Of a stretch of 64,000 nt of DNA, positions 26,475 through 35,825 are shown one piece after another. The stretch is from Montanilutibacter psychrotolerans (GTDB lineage Bacteria > Pseudomonadota > Gammaproteobacteria > Xanthomonadales > Xanthomonadaceae). A program made the position numbers and the translations under genes. The notes under the pieces are model-generated. The model saw only the letters and a program-made list of their open reading frames with translations, had not been told where the DNA came from and ran no database searches. Each line of letters starts with the position of its first letter. Position 1 is the stretch's first letter. The stretch covers positions 62,001-126,000 of the forward strand of contig NZ_RIBS01000005.1 of NCBI RefSeq assembly GCF_003719825.1, given 5' to 3'.

Positions 26475-28036
26475 CGCCGTTGCACTTCGACAACCGGTTC
26501 CTGGGCGAACTTCCGGGCGATCCGGAAACCGGCGCACGCCTGCGCCAGGTGCACGGCGCACTCTGGTCGCGCGTGGACCCCACGCCCGTTGCCGCGCCGC
26601 GCCTGCTGGCGCATTCGGCCGAGATGGCCTCGCGACTGGGATTCGACGCGGCCGACATCGCCTCCCCGGCGTTCGCCGAAGTGTTCGCCGGCAACGCGCT
26701 GCTCGATGGCATGCAGCCGTTTGCCGCCAACTACGGCGGGCATCAGTTCGGCCACTGGGCGGGACAGCTGGGCGATGGCCGCGCGATTTCGCTGGGCGAG
26801 GTGGTCAACGCCGACGGCGAGCGCTGGGAGCTGCAGCTCAAGGGCGCCGGGCCGACACCGTACTCGCGCAGCGCCGATGGCCGCGCGGTGCTTCGCTCGT
26901 CGATCCGTGAGTTCCTGTGCAGCGAGGCCATGCACCACCTGGGCGTACCGACCACGCGCGCGTTGAGCCTGGTCGCGACCGGCGACGAGGTGGTTCGCGA
27001 CATGTTTTACGACGGTCATCCCAAGGCCGAGCCCGGGGCGGTGGTGTGCCGCGTCGCACCGTCGTTCCTGCGCTTTGGCAACTTCGAACTGCCGGCGTCG
27101 CGCGGCGATACCGAGCTGCTGGGGCAACTGGTCGACTTCTGCATCCGCCGCGATTACCCCCACATCGAGGGCGAGGCCGACCAGCGCCGCGCGCAATGGT
27201 TCGCCCAGGTGTGCGAACGCACCGCGACGATGGTGGCGCACTGGATGCGCGTGGGCTTCGTGCACGGGGTGATGAACACCGACAACATGTCGATCCTGGG
27301 TCTCACCATCGATTACGGCCCCTACGGCTGGATCGACAATGTCGACCCGGACTGGACGCCCAACACCACCGATGCGCAGGGCCGCCGCTACCGGTTCGGC
27401 CTGCAGGCTCAGGTGGCGTACTGGAACCTGGGGCGCCTGGCCGGTGCCCTGTCGCCGCTGTTCGACGGTGTCGAAGCGCTGCACGCGGGCCTGCAGGGTT
27501 TCATCGATACCTGGCACGCCGCCGAACGCGACAACATCGTGCGCAAGCTGGGCCTGGCCGGGTTCCGCGACGACGACGCTGCGCTGATGCAGGACCTGCA
27601 GGCGTTGTTGCTGGCCGGCGAGATCGACATGACGCTGTGGTTCACCGCGCTGGCCGAGGTGGACGACTCGATGGAATCGCCGACGCTGGAGACGTTCGAG
27701 GCGGCGTTCTACGACGCTGACAAGCGCGATGCGCAGTCGCCGGCCCTGTTGGCCTGGCTTGCCCGTTATACGGCCCGGTTGCGGGAGGACGGGCTACCGG
27801 CCGCGCGCAGACGCGAGCGCATGCGCGCGGCGAACCCGCGCTACGTACTACGGAACTACCTCGCGCAGGAGGCGATCGACCGTGCGGAGCAGGGCGACCT
27901 GGGGGGCGTGCACACGTTGCTGGACGTGATGCGCCGGCCCTACGACGAGCAGCCCGGTCGCGAGATGTACGCACGCCGACGCCCGGATTGGGCGCGCGAT
28001 CGCGCGGGGTGCTCGATGCTGTCGTGCAGCTCGTGA
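26471..28036 (+). CDS. selO: protein adenylyltransferase SelO (YdiU)
   Basis: A 521-residue pseudokinase-fold AMPylator. Family blocks: [56 protein letters not shown], the [25 protein letters not shown] active-site loop with Asn/Asp metal ligands, and the C-terminal [15 protein letters not shown] with the conserved Cys in LSCSS, where some eukaryotes carry selenocysteine. SelO attaches AMP to Ser/Thr/Tyr of redox proteins and responds to oxidative stress. Coupled to the GST gene by ATGA. Length matches the family. Confidence 0.93.
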   Translation: MTPLHFDNRFLGELPGDPETGARLRQVHGALWSRVDPTPVAAPRLLAHSAEMASRLGFDAADIASPAFAEVFAGNALLDGMQPFAANYGGHQFGHWAGQLGDGRAISLGEVVNADGERWELQLKGAGPTPYSRSADGRAVLRSSIREFLCSEAMHHLGVPTTRALSLVATGDEVVRDMFYDGHPKAEPGAVVCRVAPSFLRFGNFELPASRGDTELLGQLVDFCIRRDYPHIEGEADQRRAQWFAQVCERTATMVAHWMRVGFVHGVMNTDNMSILGLTIDYGPYGWIDNVDPDWTPNTTDAQGRRYRFGLQAQVAYWNLGRLAGALSPLFDGVEALHAGLQGFIDTWHAAERDNIVRKLGLAGFRDDDAALMQDLQALLLAGEIDMTLWFTALAEVDDSMESPTLETFEAAFYDADKRDAQSPALLAWLARYTARLREDGLPAARRRERMRAANPRYVLRNYLAQEAIDRAEQGDLGGVHTLLDVMRRPYDEQPGREMYARRRPDWARDRAGCSMLSCSS

Positions 28037-28085
28037 GCACGGTGCCTGCGCGCGCCTGACTACCTCGTCACAGGCCAATCCGGGA

Positions 28086-28115
28086 CGTGCCGCGGAGCCC
28101 AGGCCCCGCGGCACG
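28086..28115. terminator. hairpin between converging selO and Lys-rich gene
   Basis: CGTGCCGCGG pairs perfectly over ten bases with CCGCGGCACG around a ten-base loop. It sits between two converging stops. There is no T-run, so any termination would need help from other factors. Confidence 0.4.
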
Positions 28116-28123
28116 CCGTGGCA

Positions 28124-28240
28124 TCACTCGGGCGCGAAGCCGCGGGTGGCCTTCTTGTCCTTCTTCTCGGCCTTCTTTTCCTTGGCGGTCTTGGCCGGCT
28201 TCTTCTTCTGTTCCTTTTTCTGGTCCATGCCCTTGCTCAT
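28124..28240 (-). CDS. small Lys-rich protein (38 aa), hypothetical
   Basis: A 38-residue strongly basic frame, SKGMDQKKEQKKKPAKTAKEKKAEKKDKK and a short RGFAPE end, with GAGGACAG upstream of its ATG. The Lys/Ala-rich sequence looks like a disordered or helical nucleic-acid-binding peptide. With the 60-residue protein at 25482-25664 it flanks the GST-selO pair, both pointing the same way. Similar tiny Lys-rich frames are recurrent in xanthomonad annotations. Function unknown. Confidence 0.55.
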   Translation of the reverse strand: MSKGMDQKKEQKKKPAKTAKEKKAEKKDKKATRGFAPE

Positions 28241-28391
28241 GATCTGTCCTCGGATGGCTGGCGGTGGATGGGCTGGCCGGCGTGCGGGACGCACGGCACG
28301 GACGGAGTATGCGCCGGAGCGGGGCCCGTTCACCTGTCGCAATGCAGCGAGATGGCGCGCAGTCGGCAACCCGCGTGGCGCCCGCGCCCCG

Positions 28392-28397
28392 TAGAAT
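28392..28397 (+). promoter_or_regulatory. -10 box of uup, likely leaderless start
   Basis: TAGAAT ends seven bases before the uup ATG, putting +1 on the A of the start codon. GGGCGG between them is not a usable ribosome site. Confidence 0.45.
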
Positions 28398-28403
28398 GGG
28401 CGG

Positions 28404-30296
28404 ATGCCCCTGATTACCCTCCAGAACGTCGACTACAGCGTCGGCGGCCCGCTGCTGCTCGAGAATGTCGAGCTGTCCATTGAACCCGGCGAACGCATCG
28501 CCCTGATCGGCCGTAACGGTGCCGGCAAGTCCACCCTGATGAAGCTGATCGCCGGCGAGCTGCATGCCGACGACGGTGAGGTCCGCCGCGAAGGCGGTGC
28601 CCGCATCGCCCGACTCGAGCAGGAAGTCCCGGCCGACGCGGTCGGCGACGTGTTCGACGTCGTCGCCGCAGGCATGGGCGAGCTTGGCAGCTGGCTGGCC
28701 CAGTACCACCACCTCAGCCACGCCGACGAGTTCGACGGCGACGCGCTCGCTGCCGTGCAGGCCAAGATCGAGGCCGCCAACGGCTGGGGCGCGGACCAGC
28801 GCGTGGTCGAAACCCTGCAGCGCCTGGGCCTGGACGGCGACCAGGCGTTTGCCGGCCTGTCGGGCGGCATGAAACGACGCGTGCTGCTGGCGCGCGCGCT
28901 GGTGTCGGCGCCGGACCTGCTGCTGCTGGACGAGCCCACCAACCACCTCGACATCGAGGCCATCGACTGGCTCGAAACCTTCCTCAAGGGCTGGCAGGGC
29001 GCGCTGCTGTTCGTGACCCACGATCGCCGCTTCCTGCGCGCGCTGGCCACCCGCATCGTCGAGATCGACCGTGGCCAAGTGACCAGTTGGCCCGGTGACT
29101 GGGCCAACTACGAGCGCCGCCGTGAGGAGCGACTCAACGCCGAGGCGCAGGAGAACGCGCGCTTCGACAAGCTGCTGGCACAGGAAGAAATCTGGATCCG
29201 CCAGGGCATCAAGGCTCGCCGCACCCGCGACGAAGGTCGCGTGCGACGCCTCAAGGCGATGCGCAGCGAGCGTTCGCAGCGCCGCGACCAGATCGGCAAC
29301 GTGCGCATGGACTTCGCCCAGGCTGAAAACTCGGGCAAGAAGGTCATCGAGGCCAAGGCCGTGTCGTTCGATTACGGCGGCCGGGCGCTGTTGGCCGACG
29401 TTTCGACCACGATCTTCCGCGGCGACCGCATTGGCCTGATCGGCCCCAACGGCAGCGGCAAGACCACGCTGCTCAAGACCCTGCTTGGCGAACTGCAGCC
29501 CACCGACGGCGAGGTGCGCACTGGCAGCAACCTGCAGATCGCCTACTTCGACCAGTACCGCGCGACGCTGCGCGAGGACTGGAACGCGATCGAGAACGTC
29601 GCCGAAGGCCGCGAGTTCGTCGAGGTGGGCGGCAAGAACAAGCACGTGATCGGCTACCTGCAGGACTTCCTGTTCACCCCCGAGCGCGCTCGGGCGCCGA
29701 TCACGCGCCTGTCGGGTGGCGAACGCAACCGCCTGCTGCTGGCCAAGCTGTTTGCCCAGCCGTCCAATCTGCTGGTGATGGACGAGCCGACCAACGACCT
29801 GGACGTGGAGACGCTGGAGCTGCTGGAGGAAATCCTCGGGGACTACCCGGGCACGCTGCTGTTGGTGAGCCACGACCGCGACTTCCTCGACAACGTGGTG
29901 ACCTCCACGCTGGTCATGGAAGGGGAGGGGCGCGTAGGCGAGTACATCGGCGGTTACACGGACTGGTTGCGCCAGCGTCCGGTGGTCAGCGTGACCGCGC
30001 CGGGCAAGTCGGCCTCGATGCCGGTGTCGTCGATCGCGACCGGTGCGCCGGCCGCCGCGCCGGCGGTGCCCGCACCGCCCAAGCGCAAGCTCAGCTACAA
30101 GGAAGCGCGCGAACTGGAGCAGCTGCCGGCGCTGATCGAGACCCTCGAAACGCGCGTGGCGACGCTGACGGCACAGATGAACCAGCCCGGCTTCTTCCAG
30201 CGCGAAACGACGGTGATCAACGCCGACAACGCAGCGCTGGCCCAGAGCCAGTTGGAGCTGGAAGCCGCGTACGCACGCTGGGCAGAGCTGGAGTAG
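28404..30296 (+). CDS. uup: ABC-F family ATPase Uup
   Basis: A 630-residue soluble ABC-F protein with two ATPase cassettes: first GRNGAGKST, LSGGMKRR, LLLLDEPTNHLD; second GPNGSGKTT, LSGGERNR, LVMDEPTNDLD. The linker between them is charged and helical. After residue 540 a Pro/Ala segment leads to the C-terminal coiled coil (KRKLSYKEARELEQLPALIETLETRV) that marks Uup among ABC-F members. Uup acts on the ribosome and on branched DNA, limiting transposon precise excision. It appears to be transcribed without a leader. Confidence 0.92.
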   Translation: MPLITLQNVDYSVGGPLLLENVELSIEPGERIALIGRNGAGKSTLMKLIAGELHADDGEVRREGGARIARLEQEVPADAVGDVFDVVAAGMGELGSWLAQYHHLSHADEFDGDALAAVQAKIEAANGWGADQRVVETLQRLGLDGDQAFAGLSGGMKRRVLLARALVSAPDLLLLDEPTNHLDIEAIDWLETFLKGWQGALLFVTHDRRFLRALATRIVEIDRGQVTSWPGDWANYERRREERLNAEAQENARFDKLLAQEEIWIRQGIKARRTRDEGRVRRLKAMRSERSQRRDQIGNVRMDFAQAENSGKKVIEAKAVSFDYGGRALLADVSTTIFRGDRIGLIGPNGSGKTTLLKTLLGELQPTDGEVRTGSNLQIAYFDQYRATLREDWNAIENVAEGREFVEVGGKNKHVIGYLQDFLFTPERARAPITRLSGGERNRLLLAKLFAQPSNLLVMDEPTNDLDVETLELLEEILGDYPGTLLLVSHDRDFLDNVVTSTLVMEGEGRVGEYIGGYTDWLRQRPVVSVTAPGKSASMPVSSIATGAPAAAPAVPAPPKRKLSYKEARELEQLPALIETLETRVATLTAQMNQPGFFQRETTVINADNAALAQSQLELEAAYARWAELE

Positions 30297-30314
30297 GTTC
30301 GCCCTGCCACGCAC

Positions 30315-30335
30315 GCCCCCGGTTTTGCCGGGGGC
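30315..30335. terminator. bidirectional hairpin between uup and the acyltransferase gene
   Basis: GCCCCCGG and CCGGGGGC form a perfect 8-bp stem around TTTTG, 18 bases after the uup stop and 26 before the end of the converging gene. No T-run follows in either direction. Confidence 0.45.
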
Positions 30336-30361
30336 GGCGCAAGCGCACAGGCGGGGCCTGG

Positions 30362-31510
30362 TTACAACTCGTCGAGAAATCCGCGGACGGCGGGCCCGAA
30401 GCGGGCGATGTCCACCAGGAAGGCATCGTGTCCCTGCGGCGATTCCAGCGGCAGGAAGCGCGCGTCCGCGCCGCCTTCGCGCAGGCCGTCGGCGATTTCG
30501 CGCTGCTGCTGCAACGGGAAAAGAATGTCGGTGTGCACCCCGATCGCCAGTGCCTTGTCGACGCGGATGCTGGCCAGGCCGGCGCGCGTGCTGGCGTCGC
30601 TGGCGGATACCTGCGTGTCGGCCTGTCTCACGGGGCAATAATCGCCCAGGTCGAACCAGTCCATCGAACGGCTCAGATACAGGTAGCAGTTCGGGTCGAA
30701 CCGGCGCACGAAGCGGCGTGCGTGGCCCTCCAGGTAGCTCTCGACCTCGAACTCCAGGCCGAACGGTTCGTCTTCGGCGCGATCGGAGTCCAGCCGGACA
30801 CGGCCGAAACGGCCGTCCCATTCCAGCGCCGAGCGATAGGTGATCACGCCGAGCTTGCGCGCCATGCGCATGCCCGACTCGGGATAGCGCGCGTCGTCGT
30901 AGCCGCCGCTGTTCCAGTTCGGGTCCAGCCGGATCGCCTCGCGCTGCAAGGAGCGGATGGCGATCGAGAACGGCAGCGCGCGGGCCGCGCCGGAGATGTT
31001 GATGTGACTGCGCGCGATGCCCGGGTGACGGACCAGCAACGCCAGCGCGGTCATCCCGCCCATCGAGTTGCCGATCACGCAGGCCAGGCGCTCGATGCCG
31101 AGCGCGCGCACCACGTGCACGGCGGCGTCGGCGCCGTCTTCGATGGACAGGTCGGGAAACTCGAGACGGTAGCGCTCGCCGGTCGCCGGATTGACGGACG
31201 CCGGGCCCGTCGAACCCTTGCAGCTGCCCAGTGAGTTCACGCAGATCACGAACCAGCGATCGGTGTCGATCGGCTTGCCTGGACCCAGCATCGGCTCCCA
31301 CCAGCCCGGATTGGGGTCGGCGGCGTTGGCGGCCGCGTGCGCGTCGGGCGACAGGCCCGTGACGATCAGCACCGCATTGCCGCGTGCGGCGTCCAGCTCA
31401 CCCCAGGTTTCGAAGGCGGCGTGCGCGCCGTGCAACGCGCCGCCACGGCGCATCGAGAACGGCGATGGCAGGTCGATGGTGCGGGTGCCGGGCGGGATGA
31501 ATTCGGTCAT
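30362..31510 (-). CDS. MetX-family acyltransferase, likely serine or homoserine O-succinyltransferase
   Basis: A 382-residue alpha/beta hydrolase of the MetX family. LIVTGLSPDAHAAAN, the nucleophile Ser149 in GNSMGGMT, Asp in HTDILFPLQQQ and His in QGHDAFLVD form the triad. The N-terminus TEFIPPGTR and the RSMDWFDLGDYC region match, from memory, xanthomonad enzymes shown to be serine O-succinyltransferases feeding cysteine synthesis, rather than true homoserine acetyltransferases. Substrate assignment remains inference. It sits at the distal end of the ccm operon, 148 bases after ccmI. Confidence 0.75.
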   Translation of the reverse strand: MTEFIPPGTRTIDLPSPFSMRRGGALHGAHAAFETWGELDAARGNAVLIVTGLSPDAHAAANAADPNPGWWEPMLGPGKPIDTDRWFVICVNSLGSCKGSTGPASVNPATGERYRLEFPDLSIEDGADAAVHVVRALGIERLACVIGNSMGGMTALALLVRHPGIARSHINISGAARALPFSIAIRSLQREAIRLDPNWNSGGYDDARYPESGMRMARKLGVITYRSALEWDGRFGRVRLDSDRAEDEPFGLEFEVESYLEGHARRFVRRFDPNCYLYLSRSMDWFDLGDYCPVRQADTQVSASDASTRAGLASIRVDKALAIGVHTDILFPLQQQREIADGLREGGADARFLPLESPQGHDAFLVDIARFGPAVRGFLDEL

Positions 31511-31658
31511 GCGTGCTTGTCTGTCCAGTACGGGCCGGAGCCGTCCATTGCGCATCCCGGACACTGCCGGGAACCCATTCGCTTGCGTGTTGCCGACGTC
31601 GGCGTCGCGCGTGCCCAGCATCGCCGATTCGCGCGATGCCGGCTTGCGTCGCAACGCG

Positions 31659-32663
31659 CTATTCCACCACGCGGTCGATCAGTACGGCCGCTGCCTGTTG
31701 GTCGTGCGTGATCACGGCCGGGGTGGCCTGGAAGTCGCCCTTTCGCGGCGTGGCATCGCCGCTGGCGGAAATGCGCGCGCTGATCTCGATGTCCTGCAGC
31801 TGCGAGAGCTTCAGGGTCGGCATCGGGCTGTCGCGGTCGTCGAGGTTGACCACCTGCGGAAGACTGGCTGCGGGCAACTTCTTCGCCGCCGCGGGCATCC
31901 GCATACCGGGCTGGCGGGCGATCACGAACACCACCGCGTCGGGCGGCAGACCCATCGCCAACCGCGGATCGAGCGACACGCTCACCGCGATCGATCTGCC
32001 CACGGGAGCTGCGGGCTCGACGGGCGCGGCCGGCAACGGCGGCAGGCCGGCATCGGCACGCGCGTCATCGATCTGTGCGCGCAGGCTGGCGCCGGTGCGT
32101 TCGTCGACCATCGCCAGCAACGGTTCCCAGGTCTTGGCCGCCTCGGCAGGTTGCTTGGCCTGGCGCTGGGCGATGCCCAGGAACCAGCGGCCACGCTGGT
32201 GCATCGGTTGCAGCTTGAGCGCGCGGTGCAGCAGGGCGAGCGCCTGCGCGTCGAACACCCGCGCCGGGTTGGCGACCGCGCGTGACTCGGCGGCCTCGAC
32301 CAGCACGTCGGCGTCGTCGGGCGCCAGTCGGGCGGCGCGGGCGAACGCGTCCCGCGCTTCGGGCAGGCGGCCCGCGTCGGCCTGTGCACGCGCGAGCAGG
32401 CGCCAGCCTTCGAGCTGGCTGGGGTCGCGTGCGAGCTCGGCCTGCAGCATCGGGATGGCATCGGCGATTCTGTCGATCGGCTCACGCTGCGCCGGATCGA
32501 GCGCGCGCGGCGTGCCGACCACGACATACAGCAGGCCGACGACGACCGCGATCGCGATCGATATGCCCGCGCCGGCCAGCGGCCGGGCCTGCCACAACGG
32601 GCGCAGCACGAACGCCAGCACCACCAACACCAGCAACGCGCTGGCAAATACGAAGGCCGTCAT
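31659..32663 (-). CDS. ccmI: cytochrome c biogenesis protein CcmI
   Basis: A 334-residue membrane-anchored chaperone. Two N-terminal helices (FVFASALLVLVVLAFVLRPL and a second near residue 40) precede a periplasmic TPR region (MLQAELARDPSQLEGWRLLARAQADAGRLPEARDAFARAARLAPDDADV and MHQRGRWFLGIAQRQA) and a C-terminal beta domain. CcmI delivers apocytochrome c to the CcmFH haem lyase. The start overlaps the ccmH stop as TGATG with AGGAG just upstream; two in-frame GTG codons precede it. It closes the System I operon. Confidence 0.85.
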   Translation of the reverse strand: MTAFVFASALLVLVVLAFVLRPLWQARPLAGAGISIAIAVVVGLLYVVVGTPRALDPAQREPIDRIADAIPMLQAELARDPSQLEGWRLLARAQADAGRLPEARDAFARAARLAPDDADVLVEAAESRAVANPARVFDAQALALLHRALKLQPMHQRGRWFLGIAQRQAKQPAEAAKTWEPLLAMVDERTGASLRAQIDDARADAGLPPLPAAPVEPAAPVGRSIAVSVSLDPRLAMGLPPDAVVFVIARQPGMRMPAAAKKLPAASLPQVVNLDDRDSPMPTLKLSQLQDIEISARISASGDATPRKGDFQATPAVITHDQQAAAVLIDRVVE

Positions 32664-33163
32664 CACCACTCCTGGCCGTCGGTGCCGTCACCGGCGTCGA
32701 GAACCGCCTGGCGCGAACGGCGACGCACCACCACCGCGATCACCACGCCGCCGGCAAGCAGCAGCGCGGCGGGGCCGAACCACAGCAGCCAGGTGTCGGC
32801 TTCCAGTTGAGGGCGGTACAGCACGAATTCGCCGTAGCGCGCGACCAGGAACTCCTTGATCTGGCGGTCGGACTTGCCGTCGCGCATCAGTCCCAGCACC
32901 TCGCGGCGGAGGTCCACGGCGATCTGCGCGTTGGAATCGGCCAGCGACTGGTTCTGGCACATCACGCAGCGCAGCTCGGCGACCAGCGCGTGGAAGCGGG
33001 CTTCCTCGGCGTCGTCGTTGAAGGTCAGCGGCATCGGATCGACGGCCGCCTGTGCGTGTGCGGGCACGGCCGGCCACGCCAGCAGGATCGCCAGAAGGAG
33101 CGCCAGCGCAATGCCGACGGAGGCCGCCAGACGCGGCATGGAGCCTGCGCGTGACGGGCTCAT
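32663..33163 (-). CDS. ccmH: cytochrome c biogenesis protein CcmH (thiol oxidoreductase)
   Basis: A 166-residue protein with a signal peptide ending PAHAQA, the redox motif RCVMCQNQSLADSNA (Cys66, Cys69) and a C-terminal membrane helix (LLLAGGVVIAVVV). CcmH reduces apocytochrome c haem-binding cysteines and is part of the haem lyase with CcmF. It is the short single-domain form, with the TPR part encoded separately by ccmI. Its ATG overlaps the dsbE stop (ATGA). An internal Met at residue 9 is an alternative start. Confidence 0.92.
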   Translation of the reverse strand: MSPSRAGSMPRLAASVGIALALLLAILLAWPAVPAHAQAAVDPMPLTFNDDAEEARFHALVAELRCVMCQNQSLADSNAQIAVDLRREVLGLMRDGKSDRQIKEFLVARYGEFVLYRPQLEADTWLLWFGPAALLLAGGVVIAVVVRRRSRQAVLDAGDGTDGQEW

Positions 33164-33705
33164 CGCGCCGTCTCGATTTCGGTCAGCTGCGGGATCAGCT
33201 CGTCCTGGATCACCGCATCGGTCAATGCGCCGACGTGCTTCCAGCGCACGATGCCGGCGCCGTCGACGAGGAAGGTTTCCGGCGCGCCGTAGATGCCCCA
33301 GTCGATGGCGGTGTCGCTGTCGCGGTCGACCAGCACCATCCAGTACGGATTACCGAACTGTTCGAGCCAGCGCATGGCGTCGGCGTGTTCGTCTTTCCAG
33401 TTGTAGCCGATCACGCGCACGCGCTTGGTTTCAGCGAAGCGCGTCAGCACGGGGTGCTCCACGCGGCATTCCGGACACCAGCTGCCCCAGACGTTGAGCA
33501 CGTACGGTGCGCCACGCAGTTGCGCAGAATCGACCAGCCGTCCGGGTTCGTGCAGCACCGGCAGTCGGAAGGCCGGCGCCGGCTTGCCGATCAGCGGCGA
33601 CGGCAGCGCCTCGCGGCCGGGATTGCGGCTGAGCATCACGCCCACGGCGAGCAACGCGCCCAGAGCGGCGGCGACGCCCAGTGGCAACCAGCGGGATCCT
33701 TTCAT
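33160..33705 (-). CDS. dsbE: thiol:disulfide interchange protein DsbE/CcmG
   Basis: A 181-residue membrane-tethered thioredoxin. An N-terminal helix (LPLGVAAALGALLAVGVML) anchors it in the inner membrane; the redox site is WGSWCPEC (Cys77, Cys80), preceded by FRLPVLHEPGRLVDSAQLRG and followed by the GAPETFLVD cis-proline loop. It keeps the CcmH/apocytochrome thiols reduced in the periplasm. Overlaps ccmF and ccmH by ATGA at both ends. Confidence 0.92.
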   Translation of the reverse strand: MKGSRWLPLGVAAALGALLAVGVMLSRNPGREALPSPLIGKPAPAFRLPVLHEPGRLVDSAQLRGAPYVLNVWGSWCPECRVEHPVLTRFAETKRVRVIGYNWKDEHADAMRWLEQFGNPYWMVLVDRDSDTAIDWGIYGAPETFLVDGAGIVRWKHVGALTDAVIQDELIPQLTEIETAR

Positions 33706-35750
33706 CAGTCGTCTCCTGCGTCGAGCGCGAAGTCCGGGTCGGGGTCTGCGTCCTCGTTCCGGCGCCGCGCCTGGACCGGAAGCACCTCGGGGATGTCCGC
33801 GCCGTCGGAGGTGTCCTCGTCGCGGGCGCGTTCCGCGGGTGCGCGCGCGGTGCGGAAGCGCCGGTCGGTCGCGGTGACCAGGCCGCCCAGCATCATCAGC
33901 AACGCACCGGCCCAGATCCAGCGCACGAACGGCTTGACGTGCACGCGCAGCGCCCACGCGCCGCCGCCCAGCGATTCGCCGAGCGCAACGTAGAGATCGC
34001 GGGTGACGCCGCGCTCGATGGCCGCCTCGGTCATGACCTGGCCGCCGCTGGCGTATGCGCGTTTTTCCGGGTGCAGCACGGCGATCTGCCGGCCGCCTTC
34101 GAACACGGTGACGGTGCCGCGGTCGGCTTCGAAGTTGGGGCCGGCGCGGTGCGCGACGCTGTCGAAACGGAATCCGTAACCGCCCAGTTCCACCGTCTGG
34201 CCCTGTGCCACGGCCAGCTCACGCTGTTGACTCAGGCCCTCGGTGAGCAGGGCGCCCACCAGGAACACCGCAACGCCGAGGTGGGCCAGCGTCATGCCCA
34301 GCATCTCGGCGGTGAAGCGCTGGCCGCTGCCACGCAGGCGCGACCAGACGAACCGCGCGGTACCCGCCGCGACCCACGCCGCGCCCAGCACGCCGGCGGC
34401 GACTTTCCATGCCCCTTGCGGCGCCAGCCAGAACGCGGCGACACCGACCGCCACGGCCAGCCCGGCCCACGGCAGCAGCATCGCCAGCGGGCGCGAGGGT
34501 TGCTCGCGCTGCCAGCGGGTCACCGGTCCAAACGGCAGCAGCAGCACCAGCGGTGCCATCAGCAGCAGGAACATCAACGCGAAGTACGGCGGTCCGACCG
34601 AGATCTTGCCCAGTTCCAGCGCGTCGGCCAGCAGTGGGTACAGCGTGCCGATCAGGACCATCGCGCAGGCGGTCGACAGCAGCAGGTTGTTGGCCAGCAG
34701 CAGGGTCTCGCGCGAGCTGCCGGCGAACGGCGCGCCGTCGTCGCCCGTCGGCGCGCGCAGCGCGTACAGCAGCAACGAGCCGCCAATCACGATGCCCAGG
34801 AAGATCAGGATGAACAAGCCGCGGGTGGGATCGGCGGCGAACGCGTGCACGCTGGTCAGCACACCCGAACGCACCAGGAACGTGCCCAGCAGCGACAGCG
34901 AGAACGTCGCGATCGCCAGCAGCAGCGTCCAGCCACGGAAGCTGCCGCGCTTCTCGGTGACCGCCTGCGAGTGCAGCAGCGCCGCGCCGGCCAGCCACGG
35001 CATGAAGCTGGCGTTTTCGACCGGATCCCAGAACCACCAGCCGCCCCAGCCCAGTTCGTAGTACGCCCACCACGAGCCCAACGCGATGCCGAACGTCAGG
35101 AACGCCCAGGCCACGTTGGTCCACGGCCGCGTCCAGCGCAGCCAGCGTGTGTCGATGCGGCCATCGAGCAGCGCCGCGATAGCGAACGCGAACGGCACCG
35201 AGAAACCCACGTAGCCCACGTAGAGCATCGGCGGGTGGATGATCATCCCCGGATCCTGCAACAGCGGGTTGAGGTCGCGCCCCTCGACGGCGCCCGGCAG
35301 GAGGCGTTCGAACGGGTTGCTGGTGAAGATCAGGAACGCCAGGAATCCGACGCTGACCACGCCCATCACGCCCAGCACGCGCGCGATGACCTCGGCCGGC
35401 AGGCGTTGCGAAAACCGCGCCACCGCGCCTGTCCACAGCGCCAGCACCAGCGCCCACAGCAGCAGCGAGCCCTCGTGCGCGCCCCACACCGCGGTGTAGC
35501 GGTAGATCACCGGCAGCAACGAATTGGAGTTGGTGGCGACGTAGCGCAGGGAGAAATCCTGGGTCACGAAGCCGTGCGTCAGTGCGGCAAACGCCAGCGC
35601 CACCAGCAGCAGTTGCGCGTACGCGGCAGGGCGCGCGATCGCCATCCACGACGCGATCGAGCGCTGCGCGCCGGCGAGCGGCAGCACTGCCTGCATCAGG
35701 GCTACCAGCAGCGCCAACAACAGCGCGATCTGGCCAAGTTCAGGCAGCAT
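33705..35750 (-). CDS. ccmF: haem lyase subunit CcmF
   Basis: A 681-residue polytopic membrane protein with about 14 hydrophobic helices. The haem-handling motif WWFWDPVENASFMPW lies near residue 240, flanked by conserved His (WGAHEGSLLLW and the later HAFAADPT region). The C-terminal periplasmic domain is seen from about residue 520. CcmF, with CcmH and CcmI, ligates haem to apocytochrome c. The start is 75 bases after ccmE, a gap crossed by two short coupled frames (see findings). Confidence 0.93.
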   Translation of the reverse strand: MLPELGQIALLLALLVALMQAVLPLAGAQRSIASWMAIARPAAYAQLLLVALAFAALTHGFVTQDFSLRYVATNSNSLLPVIYRYTAVWGAHEGSLLLWALVLALWTGAVARFSQRLPAEVIARVLGVMGVVSVGFLAFLIFTSNPFERLLPGAVEGRDLNPLLQDPGMIIHPPMLYVGYVGFSVPFAFAIAALLDGRIDTRWLRWTRPWTNVAWAFLTFGIALGSWWAYYELGWGGWWFWDPVENASFMPWLAGAALLHSQAVTEKRGSFRGWTLLLAIATFSLSLLGTFLVRSGVLTSVHAFAADPTRGLFILIFLGIVIGGSLLLYALRAPTGDDGAPFAGSSRETLLLANNLLLSTACAMVLIGTLYPLLADALELGKISVGPPYFALMFLLLMAPLVLLLPFGPVTRWQREQPSRPLAMLLPWAGLAVAVGVAAFWLAPQGAWKVAAGVLGAAWVAAGTARFVWSRLRGSGQRFTAEMLGMTLAHLGVAVFLVGALLTEGLSQQRELAVAQGQTVELGGYGFRFDSVAHRAGPNFEADRGTVTVFEGGRQIAVLHPEKRAYASGGQVMTEAAIERGVTRDLYVALGESLGGGAWALRVHVKPFVRWIWAGALLMMLGGLVTATDRRFRTARAPAERARDEDTSDGADIPEVLPVQARRRNEDADPDPDFALDAGDD

Positions 35751-35822
35751 GCGGATGGTCCTCGCGACGGGTGGTGCGGGTCATGCGCGCAGCGCGAACG
35801 ACAACGGACAGCGAACCCGCAT
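35740..35822 (-). other. two chained micro-ORFs in the ccmE-ccmF gap (13 and 14 codons)
   Basis: Three bases after the ccmE TGA an ATG (35822) opens a 13-residue frame, MRVRCPLSFALRA, ending TGA at 35781. That stop overlaps a second ATG (ATGA, 35784) opening MTRTTRREDHPHAA, which ends at 35740, inside the ccmF start region. They could relay ribosomes to ccmF. No protein function is implied. Confidence 0.25.
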
Positions 35823-35825
35823 GCC

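Noticed and set aside
31511-31658. Possible SAM riboswitch upstream of the MetX-family gene
   Set aside because: I looked for SAM-I/II-like conserved cores and saw none; the region is just GC-rich leader after ccmI.
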